DNA of 64,000 bases, taken from Roseibium aggregatum. Its GTDB lineage: Bacteria; Pseudomonadota; Alphaproteobacteria; Rhizobiales; Stappiaceae. Positions 8,419-18,801 of the stretch are shown piece by piece. The position numbers and the translations under genes are program-made. Each line of letters starts with the position of its first letter. The first letter of the stretch is position 1. Where the stretch lies: contig NZ_JABFCZ010000004.1 of NCBI RefSeq assembly GCF_014692675.1, positions 124,001 to 188,000 of the forward strand, given 5' to 3'. A model generated the notes under the pieces. It worked only from the letters and a program-made list of their open reading frames with translations. It had not been told where the DNA came from and did not search any database.

Positions 8419-9264
8419 ATGAGCAATCCAATCGGATCGATGGTCGGGCCGGGCAGCCAGCCGGCGGATGAGGACGGCGGCGTTCTGGACTACATGTCCA
8501 TGCCATCCGGCATGATGATCTTCGCGGCGCCCGACCTGCCGGAGCCGGAAGACACGGAAGATCTCGCCGCGGGCAAGGCCGCTCTGGAGGACTTGCTGCA
8601 GCTGCTCGAAAGCTACGACCCGTCCGCCGCGGCCGGCCGTGCGGACTTCAGCAAGCTCGATGCCGCCAATCTCGAACTGGTCAACCAGGTGCTTGGCGAG
8701 GGCGAGGTCTCGGTGATCGGCGGCGCGGCGCTGCAGGCGCAGGAATCCGTTCTTGCCGGTGTATGGCGGGTCCGGGAAGCCGATGCGGACGGCAGGCTCG
8801 TCGCCGACTATGCGGAAGTCTCTCCCTTTCCCGAAGGCGTTCTGACGAAAGCCTTCGACGGCGCCCAGGCGCAGATCGCGATACCCGACCGTTTCGGCCC
8901 CAATATCTTCAATGCGCCGCCGCTGCTGCCGGAAATCAATGACTACGTCGCCCGCTCCGAAGGGGCGGCCCTGCCCCATGTCATCAACCTGTCGCTGCTG
9001 CCGCATACCGAGGAGGACCTCGGCCTTCTCAACGACCTTCTCGGCCGGGGCGAAATCACGATCCTGTCGCGCGGCTACGGCAACTGCCGGATCACGGCGA
9101 CGGCCACGAAGAATGCGTGGTGGGTCCAGTTCTACAATTCGCAGGACACGCTGATCCTGAACACGATCGAGATCTGCCGCATTCCCGAAGTGGCCTGCGC
9201 TGCACCGGAGGACATCGCCGACTCCGCAGACCGTCTGAACGAAATTCTGGAGGTCTACCGATGA
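8419..9264 (+). CDS. hupH: HupH/HyaF-family hydrogenase assembly protein
   Basis: This 281-residue acidic soluble protein belongs to the HyaF/HupH family, linked to maturation of the small subunit, possibly its iron-sulfur clusters. It has the duplicated segment LNxLLGxGE (LVNQVLGEGEVSVIGG and LLNDLLGRGEITILSRG), and the C-terminal half carries the conserved CRITATATKNAWWVQFYN patch. A GAGGGAGAGGA box precedes the ATG. The stop overlaps hupI by four bases (ATGA). Confidence 0.88.
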   Translation: MSNPIGSMVGPGSQPADEDGGVLDYMSMPSGMMIFAAPDLPEPEDTEDLAAGKAALEDLLQLLESYDPSAAAGRADFSKLDAANLELVNQVLGEGEVSVIGGAALQAQESVLAGVWRVREADADGRLVADYAEVSPFPEGVLTKAFDGAQAQIAIPDRFGPNIFNAPPLLPEINDYVARSEGAALPHVINLSLLPHTEEDLGLLNDLLGRGEITILSRGYGNCRITATATKNAWWVQFYNSQDTLILNTIEICRIPEVACAAPEDIADSADRLNEILEVYR

Positions 9265-9485
9265 CAGCCGGTTTTTTCGCAGGCTCCTACGGCGGCGACG
9301 CCAGCAAGATCGGGCCGAAGACGAAGCTCGAATGCAAGATCTGCTGGCACGTCTACGATCCGGTTGAAGGCGACGACTACTGGCAGATCCCGGCAGGCAC
9401 GCCGTTCGCCGCCCTGCCGGATCACTGGACCTGCCCGGAATGCGACGCCGGCAAGGACGGCTTCATGGTGATCGGGGAAAGCTGA
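9261..9485 (+). CDS. hupI: Rubredoxin HupI
   Basis: This 74-residue rubredoxin has iron ligands C25 and C28 (CKIC) and C58 and C61 (CPEC) and the aromatic WQIPAGTPF segment typical of the fold. In hup clusters it is an electron carrier needed for making the small subunit under air. The start at 9261 is taken from the ATGA overlap with hupH. A longer open frame upstream runs inside hupH and is not supported. Confidence 0.92.
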   Translation: MTAGFFAGSYGGDASKIGPKTKLECKICWHVYDPVEGDDYWQIPAGTPFAALPDHWTCPECDAGKDGFMVIGES

Positions 9486-9486
9486 C

Positions 9487-10083
9487 ATGGTCGATGCCGC
9501 AGCCATTTCCGAACGTCTGGAAACCTGCTTCCGGCAGGTGCACTCCGAACGCATGGACGGGGTTCCGATACTGAACGATGCGCTTGAGGTACGCGCCGTC
9601 GGGACGCATGCCTGGAACGGCTTCTGGCTGAGCATCCTGATCACCCCCTGGTTCATCAATGTGGTCCTGCTGCCTCAGGAAACGGACGGGGTTATAATCC
9701 GTACCGGCGAAAAGCGGATGTTCGGCTTTCCCGCCGGATCCTTCGAATTCATCCGTGGACATGAGGACGATCTCGGTTCTATCTGGATGTGCTCGCTGTT
9801 CTCGCCGGTGTTCGAGTTTACGGACATGGAAACCGCTGAAGCCGCGGCCGAAGCGGCACTGACCGAATTGTTCGAATCCGAGGACGAAGACAACGACGCC
9901 GACCGCGACATGCAGAAGATCTGGCGCGGCGAATGGCCGGATGCCGAAAGCGGCGTCCAGGAGGAGATCGATGCAGACGCCGAACCTGTGGCAGCCCTGG
10001 AAGATGAAGACGAAGCCGCCGCGCCATCCGCCTTCAGCCGGCGCGGCCTTTTGACCGGAAAACTCCGGGAGACGAACTTGTGA
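9487..10083 (+). CDS. hupJ: HybE/HupJ-family hydrogenase assembly chaperone
   Basis: This 198-residue protein has the HybE-like core (GVPILNDALEVRA, NGFWLSILITPWFINVVLLP, GFPAGSFEF) thought to bind the Tat-bearing small subunit during maturation. The C-terminal third is very acidic and ends in SRRGLLTGK, as in rhizobial HupJ. It starts one base after the hupI stop and overlaps hupK by four bases. Confidence 0.88.
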   Translation: MVDAAAISERLETCFRQVHSERMDGVPILNDALEVRAVGTHAWNGFWLSILITPWFINVVLLPQETDGVIIRTGEKRMFGFPAGSFEFIRGHEDDLGSIWMCSLFSPVFEFTDMETAEAAAEAALTELFESEDEDNDADRDMQKIWRGEWPDAESGVQEEIDADAEPVAALEDEDEAAAPSAFSRRGLLTGKLRETNL

Positions 10084-11201
10084 GCACCGAAGGGAAAGTC
10101 CTGATCGAGCTGCCGGCCAGGCCCGGCACACCGGTTGGCGTGACCTTCCGTCCGCCGGCCGACGTCACCCGTCTTTTCATCGGCAAGACGCCGGAAGAGG
10201 TACTCAGGCTCGTCCCGGCGCTTCACAGCGTCTGCGCGACCGCCCAGACCCATGCGGCAGTTCTGGCCCTGGAAGGCGCGCTCGACATAACGGTGGCCGA
10301 CGAGACCGCTCGCGCACGGCAGGCGTTGACGATGATGGAGTGTCTGCGGGAACATGGACTGCGGGCAATCATGGACTGGCCAAGGCTCATGGGACAGACG
10401 GCAGACAATTTGGCGGCACGGCAGGCTATGACCATCCTGCCTCGGTTCCAGACCGCGCTGTCGGAAGCGTCGGCACCCTTCTCTCTTGGCGCAAAGGTCT
10501 CCATGACCAGGGAGCCGCTGTACCGGATCATCGCGGAAGCCGCAGAGTTCCTGAAGGCGACCGTCTTCGGCGAGCCACTTGACCGCTGGCTGTCGCGCCG
10601 CGGCCCTGACTCCCTTCGCGGCTGGGCGGAATCTGCAAAGACCGCGGCCGGCCGGTTCATCTTGTGGCTGTTTGCGACCGACCGCTTCTGCGTCGCCGCC
10701 TTCCCACCGGTCCGCCTTCCGGAGTTCGACGCCCGCACCCTGCCGGCCTGGCTTTCAACCGAAAGCGAAAACGGAATGGCGGAAGCCACATCCTACATCC
10801 GTCGCGCGGACGACCCGCTTCTGACAGGTCTCGGCACGCCGGGCCTTGGTGCCCGCTTTATCGCCCGTCTGGTCGAACTGGCGCGGCTTCCGGGTGAAAT
10901 GCTCGCCGTCCTGACCGAAAAAACCCGTCCGGCCCCGGCGATCCGGGACGAAACCGGAACGGGATACGGAGCGGTGCAAGCTGCGCGCGGCCCGCTGATC
11001 CATACCGCGACGATCGAGCAGGATCGTGTCACCACCTATCGGATGCTGCCGCCAACGGAGCGGAATTTCGCGAGCCACGGCATCGCCGCCCGCTGTCTGG
11101 ATGATCTTCGTGCCGCGAATGAAGACGAACGGCGCCTGCGCGCCAACCTGGTCGTCAATGCCATCGACCCTTGTTTCGCCTATGAAGTGAGGACCGGGTG
11201 A
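10080..11201 (+). CDS. hupK: HupK, large-subunit-like scaffold for NiFe cofactor assembly
   Basis: This 373-residue paralogue of the large subunit has lost nickel binding. The L1 position reads VCATAQTHA in place of ICGVCTGTH, and the C-terminus ends [12 protein letters not shown], a degenerate L2 motif without the second cysteine or a cleavable tail. HupK is thought to receive the Fe(CN)2CO group with HupF before HupL. The start is GTG at 10080, overlapping hupJ. The stop shares one base with hypA. Confidence 0.88.
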   Translation: MSTEGKVLIELPARPGTPVGVTFRPPADVTRLFIGKTPEEVLRLVPALHSVCATAQTHAAVLALEGALDITVADETARARQALTMMECLREHGLRAIMDWPRLMGQTADNLAARQAMTILPRFQTALSEASAPFSLGAKVSMTREPLYRIIAEAAEFLKATVFGEPLDRWLSRRGPDSLRGWAESAKTAAGRFILWLFATDRFCVAAFPPVRLPEFDARTLPAWLSTESENGMAEATSYIRRADDPLLTGLGTPGLGARFIARLVELARLPGEMLAVLTEKTRPAPAIRDETGTGYGAVQAARGPLIHTATIEQDRVTTYRMLPPTERNFASHGIAARCLDDLRAANEDERRLRANLVVNAIDPCFAYEVRTG

Positions 11202-11541
11202 TGCACGAAATGTCCATTTGCGAGAGCATTCTCGGGCTTCTCCGGGACCAGGCGCAAGCTCAGGATTTTTCAAAGGTGGAGCGGGTCTGCCTCGAGATCG
11301 GTCCACTCTCCGGCGTGGAGATCGAGGCGCTGAAATTCGGCTTCGACGTGGTCATGCGCGACACGCTCGCCGATGGCGCCCGGCTGGAGATTATCGAAAC
11401 ACCCGGTACGGCCTGGTGCATGCCCTGCGGGCAGAGCGTTGCCATCGAAGAGCGTTTCGATGCCTGCCCTCTCTGCGGCTCGCACCAGTTGCAGGTGACG
11501 GGCGGCGAGGAACTTCGGATCAAGGAACTGGAGGTCAACTG

Positions 11542-11542
<1 letters not shown>
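11201..11542 (+). CDS. hypA: Hydrogenase nickel insertion protein HypA
   Basis: This 113-residue Ni/Zn metallochaperone starts [10 protein letters not shown], where H2 binds nickel. The zinc site is formed by C73, C76, C89 and C92 (CMPC...CPLC). ATG 11201 is chosen over the GTG one codon earlier because HypA must start Met-His-Glu. It hands nickel to HupL with HypB, its immediate neighbour, and overlaps that gene by one base. Confidence 0.96.
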
Positions 11543-12453
<911 letters not shown>

Positions 12454-12464
12454 GGGAGAGCGAT

Positions 12465-12719
12465 ATGTGCCTGGCAATTCCGGCAAGGGTGGTTGAACTG
12501 GAAGACGGCAACATTGCCGTCGTCGCGCTCGAAGGGGTGAAGAAGCGGATTTCCGTCGCCCTCGTGGAAGACATCGAGGTCGGTGACTATGTCCTGATCC
12601 ATGTCGGCTACGCGCTGCACAAGGTCAGCCCGGAAGAGGCTGCCCGGACTCTGCAGCTGATGGCGGAGGCCGGCGTGCTTTCGGAAGAACTCGCCGAAAT
12701 CGGGGAGAGCGCAGCATGA
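12465..12719 (+). CDS. hypC: Hydrogenase assembly chaperone HypC
   Basis: This 84-residue protein begins MCLAIP, where C2 carries the Fe(CN)2CO unit while bound to HypD. It is the general-purpose paralogue of HupF. A GGGAGAG box lies just before the ATG, and the stop overlaps hypD by four bases. The duplication of HypC-type chaperones (HupF plus HypC) is typical of aerobic uptake hydrogenase clusters. Confidence 0.95.
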   Translation: MCLAIPARVVELEDGNIAVVALEGVKKRISVALVEDIEVGDYVLIHVGYALHKVSPEEAARTLQLMAEAGVLSEELAEIGESAA

Positions 12720-13864
12720 AATACGTCGACGAATTCAGGGACCGCAATCTTGCCGAAAAGCTCGCCAAGGCAATCGCCACTGAGGCGGATCCGTCGCGGC
12801 ACTATTACCTGATGGAATTCTGCGGCGGTCACACCCATGCGATCTTCCGCTATGGGGTCCAGGACCTGATGCCGGACAACGTCACCTTCGTTCACGGCCC
12901 CGGCTGCCCGGTCTGCGTCCTGCCCGTGCGCCGCCTGGACGATGCCGTGGAACTGGCGGAACGCCACGGCGTCATCCTGTGCACCTATGGCGACATGATG
13001 CGGGTGCCGGGCACCAAGCAGCGCTCGCTGATCCGGGCGAAAGCGGACGGCGCCGACATTCGCATGATCTATTCGACCGCCGACGCCCTGAAGATCGCCC
13101 GCGACAATCCGGACCGGGAGGTCGTCTTCTTCGCCATCGGTTTTGAGACGACGACCCCGCCGACGGCCGTTGCGATCCTGCAGGCCGAGGCCGAAGGCCT
13201 CACCAATTTCTCCGTCTTCTGCAACCATGTGCTCACCCCGGCCGCCATCGGACATGTCCTCGGGTCGCCCGATCCCCGGGATCTGGAACAGGTCCGGATC
13301 GATGGATTTCTCGGGCCGTCCCATGTCAGCGCGGTCATCGGTTCCAAACCCTACGAGGCGGGCGCCGAACTCTACCGCAAACCCGTGGTGATCTGCGGGT
13401 TCGAACCGCTGGATGTGATGCAGTCCGTGCTGATGCTGATCCGCCAGATCAACGAGGGCCGGTACGAGGTGGAGAACCAGTACACCCGTGTCGTCACGCG
13501 TGAGGGCAACACGAAGGCCCAGGCGCTCGTCGACAAGGTGATGGAGCGCCGCGACGAATTCGAATGGCGCGGACTGGGCACGGTACCCGACAGCGCGCTG
13601 AAGATCCGCGAGTGCTACGCCGCCTTCGACGCGGAAAAGCGCTTCGCCGTCAGCGAAAAGCAGTCGCGCGAGGTCAAGTCGTGCGAATGCCCGGCGATCC
13701 TGCGCGGCGCGAAAAAGCCGACCGACTGCAAGCTGTTCGGCACGGTCTGCACCCCGGAAAATCCGATGGGCTCCTGCATGGTGTCTTCGGAAGGCGCCTG
13801 CGCTGCCTACTGGAGCTATGGACGGTTCCGCGAACCGGCGAAGAAAAAGGAGGCGGCAGCATGA
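12716..13864 (+). CDS. hypD: Hydrogenase Fe-cofactor assembly protein HypD
   Basis: This 382-residue [4Fe-4S] protein assembles Fe(CN)2CO with HypC. Conserved segments are EFCGGHTHAIFRYG near residue 38, GPGCPVC near 62, and the cysteine-rich C-terminal cluster region (CECPAIL, CKLFGTVC, GSCMVSSEGAC). It is full length and overlaps hypC and hypE by four bases each, so it is part of a tightly coupled hypCDE block. Confidence 0.96.
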   Translation: MKYVDEFRDRNLAEKLAKAIATEADPSRHYYLMEFCGGHTHAIFRYGVQDLMPDNVTFVHGPGCPVCVLPVRRLDDAVELAERHGVILCTYGDMMRVPGTKQRSLIRAKADGADIRMIYSTADALKIARDNPDREVVFFAIGFETTTPPTAVAILQAEAEGLTNFSVFCNHVLTPAAIGHVLGSPDPRDLEQVRIDGFLGPSHVSAVIGSKPYEAGAELYRKPVVICGFEPLDVMQSVLMLIRQINEGRYEVENQYTRVVTREGNTKAQALVDKVMERRDEFEWRGLGTVPDSALKIRECYAAFDAEKRFAVSEKQSREVKSCECPAILRGAKKPTDCKLFGTVCTPENPMGSCMVSSEGACAAYWSYGRFREPAKKKEAAA

Positions 13865-14898
13865 ACAAGATCGACGATCGTCTCTCGTTCCGCACCGGGT
13901 CGGTAGACATGACCCATGGCGGCGGCGGCCGGGCCATGGCGGAGCTGATCCGCGACCTGTTTCACCGCCATCTCTCCAATCCGATCCTGGATCAGGGCCA
14001 TGACGCAGCCCGCTTCCGCGTGCCCGCCGGCCGGCTGGTGATGTCCACCGATGGCCACGTGATCTCGCCGCTGTTCTTTCCCGGCGGCGACATCGGCTCG
14101 CTCGCCGTCCACGGCACCCTGAACGACGTCGCCATGGCCGGCGCCAGGCCGCTCTACATGACCGCCGGCTTTATTCTGGAAGAAGGCTTTCCGCTCGCCG
14201 ATCTGGAACGGATCGTGCTCTCCATGGCCCATGCCGCGCGCGAGGCCAACGTGCCGATCGTGACCGGCGACACCAAGGTGGTGGAAAAGGGCAAGGGCGA
14301 CGGCGTTTTCATCACCACGACCGGCCTCGGTGTCGTGCCGGACGATGTCTATATCGCCGTCGGCAATGCCCGGCCCGGCCAGGCGATCCTGGTCTCCGGG
14401 TCCATGGGCGACCATGGTGTCGCGATCCTGTCCAAACGGGAAAACCTGGAATTCGAAACCGAGATCCGCTCCGACAGCGCAGCACTTCACACGCTGGTCG
14501 CAGCCATGGTCACGGAAGTGCCCGGCATCGCCGTTCTGCGCGATCCGACCCGCGGCGGCCTGGCGGCCACCTTGAACGAGATCGCCCGGACCGCGCGTGT
14601 CGGCATGATGCTCGACGAAGCCGCCATTCCGGTAAAGCCCGATGTTGCCGCCGCATGCGAGTTGCTCGGTCTCGATCCGCTCTATGTCGCCAACGAGGGC
14701 AAGCTGATCTGCCTGTGCGAGGCGGAAGACACCGAGCGACTGCTGGAAGTCATGCGGCGCCATCCGCTCGGGGCGCAGGCGGCCGTTATCGGCGAGGTGG
14801 TCGAGGATGAAAACGGCCTTGTGCGCATGAAAACCGGGTTTGGAGGACAGCGCGTCGTCGACTGGTTAGCCGGCGAACAGCTGCCGCGGATATGTTGA
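13861..14898 (+). CDS. hypE: Carbamoyl dehydratase HypE
   Basis: This 345-residue PurM-like ATP-dependent enzyme turns the carbamoyl group received from HypF into the cyanide ligand. It ends in PRIC, with the acceptor cysteine C345 as the last residue, as required. The N-terminal MTHGGGGRAM and the central TGDTKVVEKGKGDGVF match the family. The start at 13861 overlaps the hypD stop. A long frame extending upstream inside hypD is a shadow. Confidence 0.96.
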   Translation: MNKIDDRLSFRTGSVDMTHGGGGRAMAELIRDLFHRHLSNPILDQGHDAARFRVPAGRLVMSTDGHVISPLFFPGGDIGSLAVHGTLNDVAMAGARPLYMTAGFILEEGFPLADLERIVLSMAHAAREANVPIVTGDTKVVEKGKGDGVFITTTGLGVVPDDVYIAVGNARPGQAILVSGSMGDHGVAILSKRENLEFETEIRSDSAALHTLVAAMVTEVPGIAVLRDPTRGGLAATLNEIARTARVGMMLDEAAIPVKPDVAAACELLGLDPLYVANEGKLICLCEAEDTERLLEVMRRHPLGAQAAVIGEVVEDENGLVRMKTGFGGQRVVDWLAGEQLPRIC

Positions 14899-14908
14899 GG
14901 GCTGCTTC

Positions 14909-16390
14909 ATGACCGACCTGCCCACGATCCTTCTGATCGACGACGAGATCCGCTCGCTGGAGTCCCTGGAACGGATCCTGTGCGACGATTTCGAGGTCAG
15001 GACCGCCGCGACCATCGAGGACGCCAACGCCATTCTGGAACAGGACTGGATCCAGGTGATCCTGTGCGACCAGCGCATGCCCCAGCAGTCCGGAGTGGAG
15101 TTTCTGAAATCCGTGCGCCAGCGCTGGCCGGACATCATCCGCATGATCGTCTCCGGCTACACGGACGCCCATGACATCATCGACGGCATCAACGAGGCCG
15201 GGATCTTCCAGTACATCACCAAGCCTTGGCATCCGGAAAACCTGATCCTGACCCTGCAGAACGCCTGCCGCCTCTACGCGCTTCAGCGCGAGAACGAGCT
15301 GCTCGCGATCGAGCTGAAGATGTCTCCCTCCGGTGCGCGCAAGGTTGTTGCCGACCGCCGCGAGACCTTGCGCAAGGATTACGATTTCGACGACGGCATC
15401 ATCCGCGGCAAGGCGAGCCCGATGAACGACGTCTGCGCCACCCTGCGTCAGGTCGCTCCCTATGATGTGCCGGTGCTCCTGTGCGGCTCCTCCGGTACGG
15501 GCAAGGAACTCGCGGCCCGCGCGCTGCATTACGGTTCGCTGCGCTGGAACAAGCCCTTCGTGGTGGAAAACTGCGGCGCGCTGCCCGACCAGTTGCTGGA
15601 AAGCGAACTCTTCGGCCACAAGCGCGGTGCCTTCACCGGCGCGGTCGAGGATCACGTCGGCCTGTTCGAACGGGCAAGCGGCGGCAGCGTCTTTCTTGAC
15701 GAGATTGGCGAAGTCTCTCCCGCCTTCCAGGTCAAGCTGCTGCGCGTGCTTCAGGAAGGCGAAATCAGGCCCGTCGGCAGCGCCAAGACGCGCAAGGTTG
15801 ACATCCGGGTGATCGCCGCCACCAACAAGAACCTGGAAGACGAGGTCAAGGCCGGCCGGTTCCGCGCCGATCTCTATTACCGCCTCGCCGGCATGGTGAT
15901 CCGCATGCCCGACCTGAAGGACCGGCGCGGCGACATTCCCGTCCTCGCCCGGGCTCTCCTGTCCCGCGCCATGGATCATCTGGGCAAGCAGGTGCAAGGC
16001 TTCTCCGACGAAGCGCTGGAATGCATGCAAACCTATCACTGGCCCGGAAACGTGCGCGAGCTGCAGAACGAGATCCAGCAGATGCTGGTCATGGGCAAGG
16101 AAGACACCCTGCTCGGCGCCGATCTCCTGTCCCGCCACATCCTGCGCGCCGACCGCAGCCAGGATCAGGAAGATGCAGACATGCTCGACGATCTGGAAGG
16201 CACCCTCAAGGACCGGGTGGCCCAGGTGGAAAGCCGGATCATCCGCGAGACGCTGATCCGCAACCGCTGGAACAAGTCCAAGGCAGCGCGCGAACTGGGC
16301 TTGTCACGGGTCGGCCTTCGCAGCAAGCTGGAACGTTACGAGCTGGAAAAGATCAAGCCGCTGCCGTCTGTACGCAGGGCAGCCAGCTAA
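14909..16390 (+). CDS. hoxA: NtrC-family sigma54 activator of hydrogenase genes (HoxA/HupR)
   Basis: This 493-residue activator has a receiver domain (D11-D12 pocket, phospho-acceptor D54 in ILCDQRMP, K105 in TKPW), an AAA+ domain with Walker A GSSGTGKE (193-200), the sigma54-contacting GAFTGA loop (240-245) and Walker B VFLDEIG, and a Fis-type helix-turn-helix near the end (NKSKAARELGLSRVGLRSKL). It lies between hypE and its kinase hupT and should act on the sigma54 promoters at 2274 and 6797. In known HoxA/HupR systems the unphosphorylated form is the activator. That is family knowledge, not shown here. Confidence 0.93.
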   Translation: MTDLPTILLIDDEIRSLESLERILCDDFEVRTAATIEDANAILEQDWIQVILCDQRMPQQSGVEFLKSVRQRWPDIIRMIVSGYTDAHDIIDGINEAGIFQYITKPWHPENLILTLQNACRLYALQRENELLAIELKMSPSGARKVVADRRETLRKDYDFDDGIIRGKASPMNDVCATLRQVAPYDVPVLLCGSSGTGKELAARALHYGSLRWNKPFVVENCGALPDQLLESELFGHKRGAFTGAVEDHVGLFERASGGSVFLDEIGEVSPAFQVKLLRVLQEGEIRPVGSAKTRKVDIRVIAATNKNLEDEVKAGRFRADLYYRLAGMVIRMPDLKDRRGDIPVLARALLSRAMDHLGKQVQGFSDEALECMQTYHWPGNVRELQNEIQQMLVMGKEDTLLGADLLSRHILRADRSQDQEDADMLDDLEGTLKDRVAQVESRIIRETLIRNRWNKSKAARELGLSRVGLRSKLERYELEKIKPLPSVRRAAS

Positions 16391-16402
16391 CCGGGTAGGA
16401 TC

Positions 16403-17773
16403 ATGGTAACGCGTCTGCCAGGAAGTCATGCCGCTCTCGATCTCGTCGTGCCGAAGCTGAGCGGCGCGATCGAGGGAACCGGCGACAATGTCTGGATCGA
16501 GGTGATCCAGAAGATGGACGAGGTCTATACGGATCTCGTCGATTCCCAGACGGCGCTCGAAGAACAGAACGCGCGCCTGGAGGAAGCCCAGGATTTCATC
16601 GGCTCCGTGCTCGGCGCCATGACCGACGTGCTGGTCGCCTGCGATACCGAGGGCCGCATCCAGCAGGTCAATCCGGCGCTGGAAGCCATCGTCGGCAAGA
16701 AGGAGCGGACGCTGATCGGCCAGCCGATCGCCGAGTTATTTCAGGAAAAATCACAAGGCGTTGTTACAGGCTTCCTTCAGGCCCTGCGCACTGGCGGAAA
16801 GGTGTCCCAGCGCGACGTCTCGCTGGCGGCGACCGACAGCCAGAACGCCCTGATCTCGACCATCTGCACCGCCCGGCATGATCATCGCGGCCGCCTGGTC
16901 GGAATGGTGCTGGTGGGCCGGCCCGTCGGCGAACTGAAACGCGCCTATCGCGATCTCGACGCCGCCCAGGAAAAGCTCACCCGGACGCAACAGCAGCTGT
17001 TCGTGTCGGAAAAGATGGCCGCCCTCGGCCGGCTTGTCGCCGGGGTCGCCCACGAACTCAACAACCCGATCAGTTTCGTTTTCGGCAACATGTATGCGCT
17101 GAAGCGCTACGGCGCGGCGATCACCCGCTACCTGACCGCCTGCGACGAGGAAAAGACCCGCGACGAGATGAAGACCCTGCGCAAGGACCTGAAGATCGAC
17201 CAGGTCCTGCGCGACATCGGCCCGCTGGTCGACGGCACCCTGGAAGGCGCGGAGCGTGTGCGCGACATCGTTCAGGAACTGCGCCGGTTCTCCTCCAACC
17301 AGCAGGAACAGCCCGAGGATTTCAACGTGGTCCGGCTGATCCGCACCGCGGCCGACTGGGTGATCAAGGCACAGCGGGTGAAGCCGGAGCTGCGGCTGGA
17401 GCTGCCCGATCGTCTCGATATGACCGGGCGCAAGGGCCAGATGCACCAGATCGTCGTCAACCTGGTGCAGAACGCCGCCGATGTGCTCGACGGCCGTCCG
17501 GACGGGGAAATCGTCATTTCCGGCGAACGCCAGGGCGACGATATCGTCCTCCGGGTCGCCGACAACGGCACCGGCATTGCCGATGCCCACCGGGACAAGA
17601 TTTTCGAACCGTTCTTCACCACCAAGCCGATCGGCTCCGGCACCGGGCTCGGGCTCTACGTCAGCTACAACATGGCGGCCAAACAGGGCGGCCATCTTTC
17701 TGTCGAGAACCGCCCGGAAGGCGGCGCCGAATTCATCCTGAGGGTCCCCGCGGATGTCCGCAATGAAGGCTGA
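16403..17773 (+). CDS. hupT: Sensor histidine kinase of the H2 signalling pathway (HupT/HoxJ)
   Basis: This 456-residue soluble kinase has a PAS domain (about 60-190), a coiled segment, an H-box [12 protein letters not shown] with the phospho-histidine near residue 217, and N, G1 and G2 ATP-binding boxes ([23 protein letters not shown]). No membrane span is seen, in line with cytosolic H2 sensing through HupUV. It follows hoxA by 12 bases, and its 3' end overlaps hupU by 20 bases. Confidence 0.93.
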   Translation: MVTRLPGSHAALDLVVPKLSGAIEGTGDNVWIEVIQKMDEVYTDLVDSQTALEEQNARLEEAQDFIGSVLGAMTDVLVACDTEGRIQQVNPALEAIVGKKERTLIGQPIAELFQEKSQGVVTGFLQALRTGGKVSQRDVSLAATDSQNALISTICTARHDHRGRLVGMVLVGRPVGELKRAYRDLDAAQEKLTRTQQQLFVSEKMAALGRLVAGVAHELNNPISFVFGNMYALKRYGAAITRYLTACDEEKTRDEMKTLRKDLKIDQVLRDIGPLVDGTLEGAERVRDIVQELRRFSSNQQEQPEDFNVVRLIRTAADWVIKAQRVKPELRLELPDRLDMTGRKGQMHQIVVNLVQNAADVLDGRPDGEIVISGERQGDDIVLRVADNGTGIADAHRDKIFEPFFTTKPIGSGTGLGLYVSYNMAAKQGGHLSVENRPEGGAEFILRVPADVRNEG

Positions 17774-18779
17774 GGAAAAAGCACCTGTCCGCCTGTTCTG
17801 GCTTCAGTCCGGCGGTTGCGGCGGCTGTTCGCTGTCCCTGCTCGGGGCGGAAGCGCCCGATCTTGTGACCGTGCTGGAAGCAGCCAACATCGAGGTGCTG
17901 TGGCATCCCTCGCTCAGCGTTTCCAGCGGCGCCGAGGTCATCGACCTGATGGAACGGATCTCTGACGGCTCGGAACCGCTCGATATCCTGTGCCTGGAAG
18001 GGTCCGTCATGCGCGGTCCGAACGGCACCGGGAAGTTCCACATCATGGCGGGAACAGACCGTCCGGTGATGGACTGGGTCGAGGCGCTGGCAAAGAAGTC
18101 CCGTTATGTGATCGCTGTCGGCAGCTGCGCGGCCTTCGGCGGCATCACGGCGGCAGGCTCCAACGAGGTCGATGCCTGCGGCCTTTCCTATGACGGACGC
18201 AAACCCGGCGGGTTGCTCGGAGCCGATTTCCGGTCCGCGGCCGGACTGCCGGTGATCAATGTCGCCGGCTGCCCGATCCATCCCGGCTGGCTGACCGAAA
18301 CCCTGCACCAGATCGCCGCCGGCCGCTTTACCACCCGCGACATCGACGAGTGGGAACGGCCGCTGTCCTACACCATGCATCTGGTCCACCACGGCTGCGC
18401 CCGCAACGAATTCTACGAGTTCAAGGCAAGTGCGGAGCGCCTGTGCGATCTGGGCTGCATGATGGAAAACCTCGGCTGCAAGGGCACCCAGGCCCGCGCC
18501 GATTGCAACATGCGCGCCTGGAACGGCGCCGGGTCGTGTCTGGACGGCAATTACCCCTGCATCAACTGCACCGCTCCCGGTTTCGAGGAACCGGGCCACG
18601 GCTTTACCGAGACGCCGAAGATCTCCGGCATTCCGGTCGGCCTGCCGACGGACATGCCCAAGGCCTGGTTCGTGGCGCTTGCGTCGCTCTCCAAGGCCGC
18701 GACCCCGAAACGCCTGAAGGAAAACGCCGTCGCCGATCACTTCCGCCAGCCCCCCGTCGACAAACAGAAGAAAAGGTAA
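17754..18779 (+). CDS. hupU: H2-sensing regulatory hydrogenase small subunit
   Basis: This 341-residue iron-sulfur subunit of the regulatory hydrogenase has no Tat signal and starts directly with the LFWLQSGGCGGCS cluster motif (C22, C25), so it stays in the cytoplasm. It has further cluster cysteines in VGSCAAFGG, NVAGCPI and the GSCLDGNYPCINC region. Unlike HupS it lacks the extra cysteines at the proximal cluster. With HupV it would report H2 to HupT. An in-frame ATG at 17763 is an alternative start. Confidence 0.93.
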   Translation: MSAMKAEEKAPVRLFWLQSGGCGGCSLSLLGAEAPDLVTVLEAANIEVLWHPSLSVSSGAEVIDLMERISDGSEPLDILCLEGSVMRGPNGTGKFHIMAGTDRPVMDWVEALAKKSRYVIAVGSCAAFGGITAAGSNEVDACGLSYDGRKPGGLLGADFRSAAGLPVINVAGCPIHPGWLTETLHQIAAGRFTTRDIDEWERPLSYTMHLVHHGCARNEFYEFKASAERLCDLGCMMENLGCKGTQARADCNMRAWNGAGSCLDGNYPCINCTAPGFEEPGHGFTETPKISGIPVGLPTDMPKAWFVALASLSKAATPKRLKENAVADHFRQPPVDKQKKR

Positions 18780-18801
18780 CGACCTTGGGAAGTAGGGGTT
18801 C

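Noticed and set aside
11218-11541. Upstream 108-codon extension of the hypB frame
   Set aside because: It runs out of frame inside hypA. The MCTVCGC start overlapping the hypA stop is the family start.
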